A stretch of DNA of 30,371 nt from Oehlia diaphana (Eukaryota > Glomeromycota > Glomeromycetes > Glomerales > Glomeraceae): NCBI GenBank assembly GCA_003833135.1, contig QZLH01000053.1:182167-212537 (forward strand), read 5' to 3'. The position numbers were made by a program, and so were the translations under genes. Positions 1-9,972 of the stretch are shown one piece after another (position 1 is the first letter of the stretch; every line of letters begins with the position of its first letter). Under the pieces are notes generated by a model. The model did no database searches. It had not been told where the DNA came from and was given only the letters and a program-made list of their open reading frames with translations.

Positions 1-340
1 AGCAAACAAATCCAGCACCCTCCTAAGTAAAATTTGTGAACTCCCCGACTCAATGAGTTATCCGTTCTAATTTTGGCTTAGGAAGTTACCCACTTTGCAA
101 ATAAAAAAATACACACCTCTTTTAAAGTCTCTTGAGCCATTTTACACTCATCTAGAAAACTGGCATGTGCACCTTCATCTTCATTTTATCCTATCACTCT
201 ATAATAAAAAAAAATGATTTTTTTTAATATTGATTCAAGTATAAAAATATTAAAGTAATATAAATATTTACTATTAGCTTTGCGGCAAAAATTTTGATCA
301 CGGACGTCACTTCATCCCTTTCTTAGGCGTACACGACGGC
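1..340. other. Non-coding AT-rich stretch
   Basis: No coding region, RNA gene or clear repeat was recognised here. The first 180 bases are less AT-rich than what follows and could be the edge of an old mobile element cut by the window, but no motif supports that. Confidence 0.4.
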
Positions 341-489
341 TTTGTTTGTTAGGCTTCTTCAGATAGCATCTGCTAATAGCTTGAAGTCTCTCTGTTGTAA
401 AGTAAATAATATAAATATTATTAGATATCTAATACGAAAGTTGTTAAAACTATCATCAGCAGAATATTTTTTTCCTTTGTCACCTTACC

Positions 490-870
490 ATATATTGAGA
501 GTGATGCTTAGTTGCATAGTTATTAGAAGGATTAATATGAGGGATAATATGGACATTAGCGTGAGAAAGGAACGTCATACTGCCCTGAAAGACTTATTGG
601 TGAGAGTTTCAAAAAAAAAAATGAAACGTGTAGAGAATTTGTTATAAAGTTTAGAAAATGTGAAAAATGTAAAAAAAGAACCATTTTTCGTAAAAAAGAG
701 TGAAATATTGTTGTAACGTGTAGAAAATTCGTTATAAAGTTTAAAAAATTTATCATATTGTAAAAAAAAAAAAAAAAAATATTTTGTTGTAAAGTGTAGA
801 AAAGAGTAAAATGTATTGTAAGAAAAAAAATCTTACAGGATAAAGGCAAGGTAAAGTATTTATACTTTTT
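490..870. repeat. Dispersed repeat, copy A (partner at 19781-19935)
   Basis: A core at 490-543 (reading TTGAGAG..., then CTTAGTTGCATA, then AAGGATTA) matches 19781-19831 at roughly 80% by eye. Both copies are followed by an A-rich stretch and then by AAGGTAA-GTATTTATA (850-868) or AAGGTAAGATATTTATA (19904-19920). A 101-codon open frame crosses the region (342-647), but it has no recognisable domain and copy B does not keep it, so I treat it as non-coding. Within 600-830 the phrase GTGTAGAAAATTCGTTATAAAGTTTA recurs in degenerate form two or three times. It may be the end of a decayed mobile element; the type is unknown. Confidence 0.45.
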
Positions 871-907
871 TTTTGAAGTATTTTACATAATATGAGCAAC
901 GAAATTA

Positions 908-945
908 ATTAGTTATGACTCATTAACTTACGAGTCATAACTAAT
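908..945. repeat. Perfect 14-bp hairpin
   Basis: Arms ATTAGTTATGACTC (908-921) and GAGTCATAACTAAT (932-945) are exact reverse complements around a 10-base loop. The left arm and loop contain ATGACTCAT, the core of a Gcn4/AP-1 type bZIP site. No gene lies close enough to assign a regulatory role. Confidence 0.6.
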
Positions 946-970
946 ATTATAACTAAATATTTCCCATAGT

Positions 971-2097
971 TCTCGCGTAATATAATTTTACCTATCCATA
1001 ATATCAAAATCATATTATCTTAAATATCATAAAGTTTCAAAATATTTTTTTTAAGGTTTATTCATTTATATTTAGTTCTTGAAGAGTTGTATATATTAGT
1101 AAAATTCAGGTCTAATATTGATTAGAAAAAAAGGTATGCGACAATAACGAATTTTGAAGTTACGTAAGTTAGCGGTAGGTTATAGCCAAAGTATAAAAAA
1201 TCGTGACATAATCAATATGATTGAGTTAAAAAATTTCCAGCTCATTTTACTTTACGTGCACATGATTTGACGGCTTGTATCGTGTGACGTAACATAAAGT
1301 ATATAGCCGCTATTAATATATTGTTTTACTGATAAATTTCAACTGATTATACAATAAAAGGAATTTTCATGATTTCATCCTCAGATGATAAATACATTAC
1401 TCTTAAAATTTCATTATGATATCATCGAAAAGATTTTATTATAGCGGTATATATTAAAGCCTTTAAATTAAAAAGATCATTCATATACCGCAAATTTTTT
1501 ATATATTGTATTACATTTTGCTTAATCTTATTATCAAGCTCCAACTAGTTATTCTACGATAAATTAATTTAACTCTCAAATGCTTTCCAAAATTATTTAT
1601 CCAAACGAAATGCATCGTCATATTTAAGCATCACTTTTATCGCTCCCCATCTTCCCTTCTTGTCTATCATACGTAGGAGAAATCTGATTAACGTTCAATA
1701 CGAAAAATTACATAACAAGTCGGATATTTTATTAATTTTTATTTAATTGAGCGGTCATTAAAACGCTGACATTTGAGAACGTTAAAGTTGATAAACCTAT
1801 TAAATATAATGCACTAAAATCTAATTTAACTACAAATCTTTATTTTTTATACAGAAATTAAGCAAAAAATCAACGTTGTAGAAATATTTTTGATAATCAC
1901 TAGATCTGAGTAATAAATATAAATCTATATTACTCATACGAATAAAGTTACTCATGCAAAAAAAAATTACTCATGCAAGTAATTATTTATGAATATTATA
2001 ATATAAATAATATAAATAATATAAATATGTCCCCAATACCTTAGTTTTAACGAACTCTTTTTTTAGGCGTCTCTCTGGAGTTTGCTTTCTCTTCTCT
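971..2097. other. Intergenic AT-rich region, no gene seen
   Basis: No supported reading frame. The only small structure is near 1929-1982, where TTACTCAT recurs three times (twice as TTACTCATGCAA), followed by an ATATAAATA run at 1999-2026. Nothing else stands out. Confidence 0.4.
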
Positions 2098-2352
2098 TAG
2101 GTCTTCACCCGATAGGACTTCTTTTCTTTAGGACTTCTTTTCTTTAGGACTTCTTTTCTTTAGGACTTCTTTTCTTTAGGACTTCTTTTCTTTAGGACTT
2201 CTTTTCTTTAGGTCTTCTTTTCTTTAGGTCTTCTTTTCTTTAGGTCTTCTTTTCTTTAGGTCTTCTTTTCTTTAGGTCTTCTTTTCTTTAGGTCTTCTTT
2301 TCTTTAGGTCTTCTTTTCTTTAGGTCTTCTTTTTATTAGGTCTTCTCTTCGG
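2098..2352. repeat. 16-bp tandem repeat array in two blocks
   Basis: A 16-bp unit is repeated head to tail. Six units read AGGACTTCTTTTCTTT (2114-2209), then seven read AGGTCTTCTTTTCTTT (2210-2321), then one variant (2322-2337) and a partial unit from 2338. Flanking partial units start near 2098. The A-to-T change at position 4 of the unit switches once and cleanly between the blocks. The array is almost purely pyrimidine on the plus strand and passes into the longer pyrimidine satellite after a 30-base gap. Confidence 0.92.
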
Positions 2353-2385
2353 TTCCTTTTTTACATCTTCTTTTAGGTATGTAGG

Positions 2386-3053
2386 TTGTATCTCTTTCCC
2401 TTTTCCCTCCCTTTCCCCTTTCCCCTTCGTTTCCCCTTTCCCTTCGTTTTCCCTTCCCCTTCGTTTTCCCTTTCCCTTCGTTTTCCCTTTCCCTTCGTTT
2501 TCCCTTTCCCTTCGTTTCCCCTTTCCCCTTCGTTTTCCCTTTTCCCTTCGTATTCCCCTTTCCCCTTCGTTTCCCTTTCCCCTTCGTTTTCTCCTTTCCC
2601 CTTCGTTTTCCCCTTTCCCTTCGTATTCCCTTTCCCCTTCGTTTCCCTTTTCCCTTCGTTTTCCCTTTCCCTTCGTATTCCCCTTTCCCTTCGTTTCACT
2701 TTCCCTTCGTTTTCCCTTTCCCCTTCGTTTCCCTTTCCCCTTCGTATTCCCTTTCCCCTTCGTTTCCCTTTTCCCTTCGTATTCCCCTTTCCCCTTCGTT
2801 TCCCTTTCCCCTTCGTTTTTCCCTTCCCTTCGTATTCCCTTTCCCTTCGTATTCCCTTTCCCTTCGTTTCCCTTTCCCCTTCGTATTCCCCTTTCCCTTC
2901 GTTTCCCTTTCCCTTCGTATTCCCCTTTCCCTTCGTATTCCCCTTCCCCTTCGTTTTCCCCTTCGTTTCACTTTCCCTTCGTTTCCCTTTCCTTCGTTTC
3001 CCTTTCCCCTTCGTTTCCCTTTCCTTTCCCCTTCGTTTACCCTTTCCTTTCCC
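2386..3053. repeat. Polypyrimidine satellite with CTTCG punctuation
   Basis: About 670 bases of near-pure C/T on the plus strand, built from degenerate units of roughly 12 to 20 bases such as CCCTTTCCCCTTCGTTTT. Almost the only purine is the G (sometimes G and A, as in TTCGTATT) after each CTTC. Long frames are open on both strands: plus 2386-3087 gives a Phe/Pro/Ser repeat, and minus 2373-2699 and 2696-3079 give Lys/Gly/Glu repeats. These follow from the base composition, which cannot make stop codons, so I do not call a gene. Homopurine-homopyrimidine DNA of this length can form triplex (H-DNA); whether it does so here is inference. Confidence 0.9.
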
Positions 3054-3054
3054 C

Positions 3055-3092
3055 CCTGATCAATGTTGCTGCACCTCAACGTGGTGATCAGG
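3055..3092. repeat. Inverted repeat capping the satellite
   Basis: CCTGATCA (3055-3062) and TGATCAGG (3085-3092) are perfect reverse complements around a 22-base loop. GTTG (3065-3068) and CAAC (3077-3080) can extend the pairing inside the loop. It sits exactly at the right edge of the pyrimidine satellite. Confidence 0.6.
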
Positions 3093-4862
3093 TGACAACA
3101 AGTTTTTAAAAGACTTGGCTAAGTCAGCAACAAATACTAGCGATTTTTAAATATGTTTATAACTATAAATTAAAAATAATTTTTTTTTAATTTTCGCAAA
3201 TGTATTAATAACATTGTCCAAAGATTGTTAACTAGTCGATCTAAAATTTGTTTGATTAAATTCAAATGAGACAAATGCGTATTATATACAAAAGTTAATT
3301 TTAAATTTAATTAAACATAGGTCGTTTAAACTTTATTATAATAATTGTTAATTGTATAATAACTGACCATTAATAAAAAAGTGAATTTTCCTATTTATAC
3401 ATTTTTTAAAAAAATCTCTTGTGAAAACTCCGGATTTGGCGATATTACGATTTTACCACATGAATATATAAAGTACGAATATGAATCAGACATGCGATGA
3501 ATATAGAAGAAATTCCTATTGAAGATTCATCTATAGAACAGAATATGCCTTCCAATGTTGAGATGTCTAAGAATATTCTCACAATAGATTAAGTCGACAT
3601 CACTAAAGGTAATATATTTACGCATATAACTTTTATTGCGCTAGCTTCGTATCATCCCGAAGAAAGTATGAGTGTAGTGGTGCGTAAGATCTTGCTTCTT
3701 CATCATGCCTTGTGATTTGACAAGAACTACAGAGTCTTCCAAAATTCTTATTCTTAGGTATACTATTATCCATCAATGGAACTTGTTTAATCATTCTATG
3801 GTTTTTCTAATTTTCGCTTCTGCTTCTTGAAATTCAGGCGATAACATGAATAGACAGACAATCGGCGGGAAAATTATTACACATTGAGAGTATTTATTTC
3901 AGGCCAAACGTTTGATGATGTTGACATACTTTAATTCTATGTAAGTGGAAAATTATTCCTATATAGGAAAAAAAATATAATATGGTTTACAGTTTATTTC
4001 AATATAAATTGATTAATTTGAGAAGATGTGTAACTTTTTATATCTGTATGTGTTTATAATGTGATAATAAGAAAATAAATTCAGGAAGGGCTTAAATAAT
4101 GTTTCGTCATTTTTTTTTTGATACACAAATCAAGGATGCAACCTGAAATAATCTTGGTTATCTCTAATCTACAGAAACGTTTTGTTATTTAATTCAGGGG
4201 TCAACACTGTTAAACACTCTCGTTGTTTATTTCGGATTTATCAGACAGAACATCAAAAGTTCTCTCCAAATCTATAATGAAATTAATGAAATTGTGATCT
4301 CGTAATCGATCGTATTATTGACTATAAGTGATAATTTAAAACTTTAAAAAACATTATGACAAAGATATTCTGATTCATACGAATCAGGACCAAAGTTGAA
4401 TATCCGATTATACTTGTCTTCGATGAACAGACATTATAGTTCATTATTTAAGCTATAATTTATTTGTTTTATTTGTTTATTGTTGCGAGCTATAAATAGT
4501 TTTGCACTTTTACTAAAACTATAAAAAGGCCATAAGACCTTGTAAAATTGATGTACTTTTTTGGCGTATTCTCGTATTCTTGATTTTTTACATAAACTTT
4601 ACATTACCTATAATTGGAATTGCAATTAAATTGAGCTACGATAGAAAGAAATTATTTGATGATTAATAACCTGACGATTTTATGACCTGATCTTATGATC
4701 TGCGATTTTGACTCATGATCTGTAAGTCAGATTATGACCTGAGTTACTATAAATAAATAAATAATGTTTCAATAATATAAAAATTATTATTAAAATTAAA
4801 AATATAAATGTAATTATTATTAAAATTATTAAAAGAATTTATACTATTTTAATCATAGTACT
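3093..4862. other. Intergenic region with one short coding-like frame
   Basis: Mostly unstructured AT-rich DNA. At 3497-3592 (plus) a 31-codon frame begins MNIEEIPIEDSS and ends NILTID before TAA. The sequence past the stop continues in frame to AAAGGTAATA at 3605-3614, which resembles a donor splice site, so this may be a first exon that decayed. At 4670-4745 the motif ATGA(C/T)CTG appears several times at irregular spacing. TATAAATA and TATAAAAAG near 4490-4530 resemble core promoter boxes, but no intact gene follows. Confidence 0.35.
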
Positions 4863-5307
4863 ATGCTACAATTTTTTTCTACTGGTTCAACCACCAAATC
4901 GAATGGAGAATGTAGTAAACCAGGTATAGGAAAATGTTGGTGTCAACCTTGTAATGCTAAAAGTTTTTAAGGAAATTTTAAGAATTGGACTAGTGAAAAT
5001 AAAAATGTTATATTAGAATAAATTAAAAAACAGAACAGATGAAATTAAATCCAAAAAACCTTTAAACACACTCACAAGCAATTTATACTAGCAAACTTTT
5101 AAATTTTAAAAATTTACCAGAACCAGTAAATTCAACTGATTATTTATCTTCATATCAAGGTAAATTCAGGGAATTTTTTTCACTAAAAATTCATAAAAAT
5201 TGTGGAAATATGTGGAAATCCAATATTTTCCAATACCCTGTGACAAAACACGTAGTATTTTCAGCATAAATTCGATGTGAATCCGCGTAGGATAGATATA
5301 TGGGAAT

Positions 5308-5331
5308 GATCCATGTGGGATTACATGGATC
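5308..5331. repeat. 9-bp perfect hairpin inside the pseudogene intron
   Basis: GATCCATGT (5308-5316) and ACATGGATC (5323-5331) pair around the loop GGGATT. It lies between the intron donor and the foldback element and may belong to a separate small insertion. Confidence 0.5.
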
Positions 5332-5354
5332 GATCTACCTAAAAATTTCATGAT

Positions 5355-5782
5355 GGTTTCTCCGAAGCAATTTCGCAGAAGGGATGTTTCACCAAAGTGT
5401 CATTTCGCTGAAATGTCATTTTCTCGAATGACCGTCATTTTACCGAAGGGCATTTCGCCGAAGATATGGAATTTTTCAATTTTCCTTTTCTTTTTTTTTA
5501 TGATAAACAAATTATTTAAACGTTTATTTTATTAAAGGAAAATTAACAATTTCATCGTACTTGACAATTTTCCGAAGCATTTTTATCGAATTGTCGAATT
5601 GTTAATGATTAAGGAATTATGTTAATCACTAACATTATCAGCGAAATGTCCTTCGACGAAATGCGGTGAAATGCCTATTCGACGAAACGCCCATTCGACG
5701 AAATATCCCTTCGAAGAAACTTCCATTCGACGAGACGGCCTCGATAAAATGGGCTTCAGTGAAATATACTTTGGAGAAAAGT
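5355..5782. mobile_element. Foldback/MITE-like element with CGAAATG-type arrays
   Basis: Two arrays of a degenerate unit of about 14 to 17 bp face each other. The left array (about 5355-5465) reads TTTCTCCGAAGCAATTTCGC, then repeated CATTTCGCTGAAATG-like units. The right array (about 5640-5782) reads GCGAAATGTCC, TTCGACGAAATG, ATTCGACGAAACGCCC and ends TTTGGAGAAAA. The right end reversed (TTTTCTCCAAAG) matches the left end (TTTCTCCGAAG), so the whole is a long imperfect inverted repeat around an AT-rich centre. There is no transposase frame. It sits inside intron 3 of the kinase pseudogene. I could not find a clean target-site duplication. Confidence 0.6.
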
Positions 5783-5937
5783 ACTGTAACCATTTACTAG
5801 TACATTTAAAAAATTAATATGTAAATATATTTTATAAATTTATTTATTTTTAATAGAACTCATTTCATCAACATTAAGTAAGTATATACTCGCGTTATTA
5901 AATCATTTATTAATAGTTTCTGAATGCCTGGATTGCC

Positions 5938-6411
5938 ATACTGGTTATTCTGATTGAGAACTATTCAAAAAAAATAAAAATATTTTCATATACATAAAAC
6001 AATTTCTTACCAACCTGGATTTTTAAATTAGTATATTTTCAAATTTTTATTTTATAAAAATTACTTCATTTTTTATAATTTTTTTGAATTCTTAATACTT
6101 TATTATTATATTCCTTACAAAATATTTTTTAAAAAAAAAAATCTTTTTTTTTTTTTTATTATAGAACAAAGTTGTAAATCACAAGACTTATAAAATGAAA
6201 TTTAAAATACGGGATAAAATATACAATCATATCATACTATTTTATTCTTTATTTGAGACGAAATTATTTATTATATAAATAAAAATATATTTTTTAACCA
6301 AATTTAAAATTTAGTATTAATTTTTTTGTTGCGATATCTATTTAAATTCTTCAAATTTTCTATACTTAATATAGAAATTATAAATTCAATTTTTGGGGAA
6401 TTTAATAAAAT
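5938..6411. other. AT-rich intergenic DNA
   Basis: Poly-A and poly-T tracts, for example at 6129-6165. No gene or clear repeat. Confidence 0.4.
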
Positions 6412-6990
6412 AATTCACGTGATTCTAGAACTTTAGAACATTCGATAATTTCATTTAATCGAAAAAAAAACATTCTATATATATATATATATAAACACAA
6501 TATTCCGATCATTATTTTTCTTATTATATATAATTTTTATGTCTATTTTCACATGGAAATAAAAGCCATTAAATCCATTCAATCGATTGATACGATCAGT
6601 TGATTGAATGAAAATATGAAAATCAAGTTTAAAATCTTGATATCATTATTCAACCGAAAAAAAGTGATGTTTTAAATCAATCACATCATTTATTTATATG
6701 TAAATATATTTTTGTGTTTACTATATTCAGTTAAAAATAAAAAAAATAAAAAATTGATTTACAATCCCCAAACACAAGAAATAAAACTTTAGTTATAAAT
6801 CGAGGTATATACTAAGTACACTATACGGTATAGTAGTATATACAGTACATTAATAAAACTAATCATTTTATTTAATTCTGTATGTAATGTAAAGCAATAA
6901 GTTCATTAATAGGAAAAAAAAAAGACGCGATTATATCATGCTGCGTGAAAAATGCATTACAATGACATATAGTACAATAAACAAACATTC
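6412..6990 (-). repeat. Inverted duplication, left copy (partner 23650-24040)
   Basis: Four blocks here match the reverse complement of 23650-24040 in the same order: AATTCACGTGATTCTAGAAC to CATTCGATAATT (6412-6453); the AAATCCATT, AAATCAAGTTT and ATATCATTATTCAA blocks (6571-6655); AGTTCATTAAT (6899-6909); and GACGCG to AATGCATTACAAT (6923-6963). Spacing differs, so each copy has had insertions or deletions. The 17-mer CTGTATGTAATGTAAAG at 6878-6894 occurs in the partner on the same strand, opposite to the rest of the block. The content is non-coding; its nature (mobile element or duplicated promoter DNA) is not known. Confidence 0.7.
6576..6610. repeat. 35-nt near-perfect hairpin
   Basis: CATTCAATC (6576-6584) pairs with GATTGAATG (6602-6610). 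The inner bases continue the stem through two wobble pairs to a loop of three bases (ACG), giving about 16 pairs. It lies within the left copy of the inverted duplication, but the partner copy does not keep this exact hairpin. Confidence 0.55.
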
Positions 6991-9373
6991 ATAATGTAAA
7001 GCACGAGATTCATATAAATATTTTATGGAAGTTTCATTATAATTCTATGTATTTACTAATTTTAGAAAAGATCATTTTTGGAGATTTAATTGAATTCGGT
7101 ATTTTATTGGTTTCTTCGTGTGAAACGTTGTTATTAAATATTCGTTTATCAATAAAAAAATTATATATACAGTATATACAAATTATATATATACAGTATA
7201 TATATATACACTTTTTATTTTTTTTTTTAAAAAAAAAAATAGATTCAGATAAAAATAATCTTAGATTCCATTTTTAATTTTATTTAACCAATTAAAAAAC
7301 ATTAAAGAAATATTATTAGCTTTTTGAAAAAAAAAAATCATCATTACGAAAGGATATTACTGCTCGTAATAATCGTTACATTACTTCAATAGGAAAATTT
7401 AAATAAAACAAAAAAGTAAAGAAAGAAAAAAAAAAGAAGACTTTGTTCTCATCTGAAACTTGTTTTAAAAACCGAAACAAAACCTAATTATCGAACCAAA
7501 TTCTTTTCCAATCATGAAATTTTATCTTAAACCAATTTAAGAAAAGTTTTAACCCAATTAAAAATTAATGAAACACAAAGAAATTCAATTTTAGGTTCAT
7601 TATATATTCCGTTTACCGATATTTCAATGATAATAATATGTTATGCAAAATACATCATATTTTATGCAACTAGGATAAAATTTGCGTTTTAGAAAAAAAA
7701 AAAAAAATTCTTATTACAAAAAATTTAAAACTTTTCGTAAATTGGAATAACTGATAATTTATTACTTGTCAATCAACCTGATTTTAAAGTGATTGTTTTT
7801 TTTTTATTTCCCATAAGATTTTCATTGTTTCTTATATTCCATAATAGTAATAAATTAATTAAATTTTAAATTATTAATTTCATTCTTTTTTTTTCTTTAA
7901 AAAAATTAGTGAGTTTTTTTTTCTTTGGAGCGTGGTTAATTATAGAATATTGTTAACAAAAAAAAAATAGTATCGAGCTATAAATAAACAAAAATGTTAT
8001 TATAAATAAATTTTATTTATTTAATTTTTTTTTTTGTTTATTCTTTACTTTGTAGCCAAAATTCAAAAACCGCGCCAAAATATACATGTACATTTTTATA
8101 TATCACAATCAATCTGAAACCATAAAAAGAAAATTGTAAACCATAAAAAAATCAAAAAAAATCAAAAAAAAAAAATCGATTGTTGCCCAAAAAATATTTT
8201 CTTTCAATTTTTTTTTTTTTTTTTTGCATAAATGGAGAAGGGTAAGTATAACAAAATAAAGTTCTGGTTCATTGTAAAAAAAATTTAATGGCATCATATA
8301 TCATCATATGCTCTTGACTCTTTAATCAGAAGTAATTTTACCTTTTATAATGGTCTTATTATGATCTTATTGTTTCATTATTCTTTTCCTTCATTTTGAT
8401 TTTATTAAAGTTTAATAAAATGGTTTGTTCGTGCTCATTCTCTTTTTTCCCTTATTGAACGCCGAATCTGATAATCGAAAAATTCAAATTATCACCTTTG
8501 CATTCAGTTTATAACTGTATGCTCCCCCCTTGTATTGTATAATTATTTACAGTATATGCATTGGTGTGACAAATACGACAAATGCATTTATCAAATATGG
8601 ATTTTTTATATAAAAAACTTTTTTTTATAAAAATAACCCTCTCATAACCAAAATAAACATAATAAACATCCTATCTTAGTATAACTGCATTCAATCAGAT
8701 AATTTCTGTACATTATCACACTTAAATACATAACGTCAATAAATAATTTTTTTTTTTTTTATTTCGGATATTTATTTAACGATAAAAAGATTTGAAATCA
8801 ACTTGAAAAATAATATATAATATGTACATGGAATAATCTTGACAGTATTGCCAGTTTTGAAATGGTCAATTTTTTTTGTACCACAAAAAAATCGGCGGCC
8901 CGAAACAACAATCTCACTTTTCCGTGCCGTCCGGTATTTTACATTTATATATACAACGCATATATTAAAAAAAATAAAAAAAAAAAAAATTTTTTTTTTT
9001 TTTTGTTTCCCTTCAAAATACATACATGTGTATATATATATATTTTTGTTGTTATTTATAATAATAAATATATATTATTTTTTTTTATTTTATTTTATTT
9101 ATTTATTTTTTTTTTTTTAAATTGTATAATATAATATAAAATAATATAATATATATATATATATACTGTATATACCGAAAAAAAAAATGTTAAATAGAAC
9201 CTGAATCGTTTTGTCATAATATTCCCTTCTTTTTTCCTTCTTCTTTCTCTTTATTTCATTTAATAAAAAAATTATAATATCGTTTAACGTTATACCTTTG
9301 ACCGATTTGAAAAAAAAAAAAAAAAATATTTGAAGCTTATATATATAATTTTTTTTTATATTATAAAAAAATA
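6991..9373. other. Long AT-rich intergenic region
   Basis: No supported gene. It holds dinucleotide TA runs (about 7160-7210 and 9152-9166), repeated homopolymers including adjoining A and T runs (7213-7241, 8982-9004), and one short GC-richer island at 8892-8935 (TCGGCGGCCCG ... CCGTGCCGTCCGG). Open frames of 60 to 113 codons here are homopolymer translations (poly-Phe, poly-Lys, poly-Ile) and are not credible. The last 40 bases include TATATATATAA at about 9338-9348, a possible TATA element for the gene starting at 9374. Confidence 0.4.
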
Positions 9374-9884
9374 ATGAAAGGACAATACAAAATTGGATTA
9401 GCAAGAATACTGTTACTTCTATTATTAGTATTACATAAAATATCCGCAGTAACCACACAATCCTTAACTATCAACACACCAAATTATTTTCAATTAATTT
9501 CACAAACGAGTTATCGTGACGGTACAGTATTATTAAGATTATCATATCCATCTTCTCTTTCTTCTTCACCAACGACGACGACAACGACGACAACGACGAC
9601 GACGACGACAACAAATTGTAATGAACCAAAATTATTTTTAAAATTGATTCTTTCGGATGGATCAATTAAAGATTTAAACATTGACGTCCCTCAAATTCCT
9701 TTAGAAAATTTTTGTAATGATAATTCCATATCAAGTTCATCAACGATTGATTTTGTAAAAATTCATGCAATATCTTCCGGTTATATATTTGTTACATATT
9801 ATTGTGATTTTTCGAATTTTAATTTATGTGGAATGGTAATTAATTGGAATGGTAACATCTTAAAGTAAGAAAACCTTTATTTCA

Positions 9885-9972
<88 letters not shown>

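Larger units (their letters stand above)
4863..5937 (+). pseudogene. Kinase-family pseudogene lacking the catalytic domain
   Basis: A broken copy of the two intact kinase genes on the other strand at 15.9-17.9 and 21.3-23.2 kb. It opens with MLQFFSTGST, matching exon 2 of the intact genes, then keeps the ribbon half CSKPGIGKCWCQPCNAKSF followed by a stop. After another stop, sequence equal to the linker after the kinase domain (KNRTDEIKSKK-like) joins directly near 5020, so everything from the N-lobe to the end of the C-lobe is missing. The tail (ILANF... and NSTDYLSSYQ) ends at the conserved donor CAAG/GTAAAT (5159/5160). Exon 4 survives at 5857-5877, 9 nt shorter, with its GTAAGTATA donor, and the start of exon 5 at 5917. 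Intron 3 has grown to about 697 bp, against 65 and 73 bp in the intact genes. Several stops and frame changes make it non-functional. Confidence 0.85.

Noticed and set aside
342..647. 101-codon frame at the left end
   Set aside because: It overlaps a dispersed repeat whose second copy has stops in the same place, and no domain could be recognised.
2373..3087. Long open frames on both strands (Phe/Pro-rich plus, Lys/Gly-rich minus)
   Set aside because: They are translations of a pyrimidine satellite that cannot contain stop codons; no start context, domain or splice signal supports a gene.
4203..4226. CAACACTG at 4204 as an end of a second hAT element
   Set aside because: No inverted partner or 8-bp duplication was found nearby.
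5350..5535. 61-codon frame over the CGAAATG array
   Set aside because: It lies in the foldback element and has no family signature.
7047..9458. Several frames of 60 to 113 codons in the AT-rich intergenic region
   Set aside because: They consist of poly-Phe, poly-Ile and poly-Lys from homopolymers and TA runs; no motif and overlapping on both strands.
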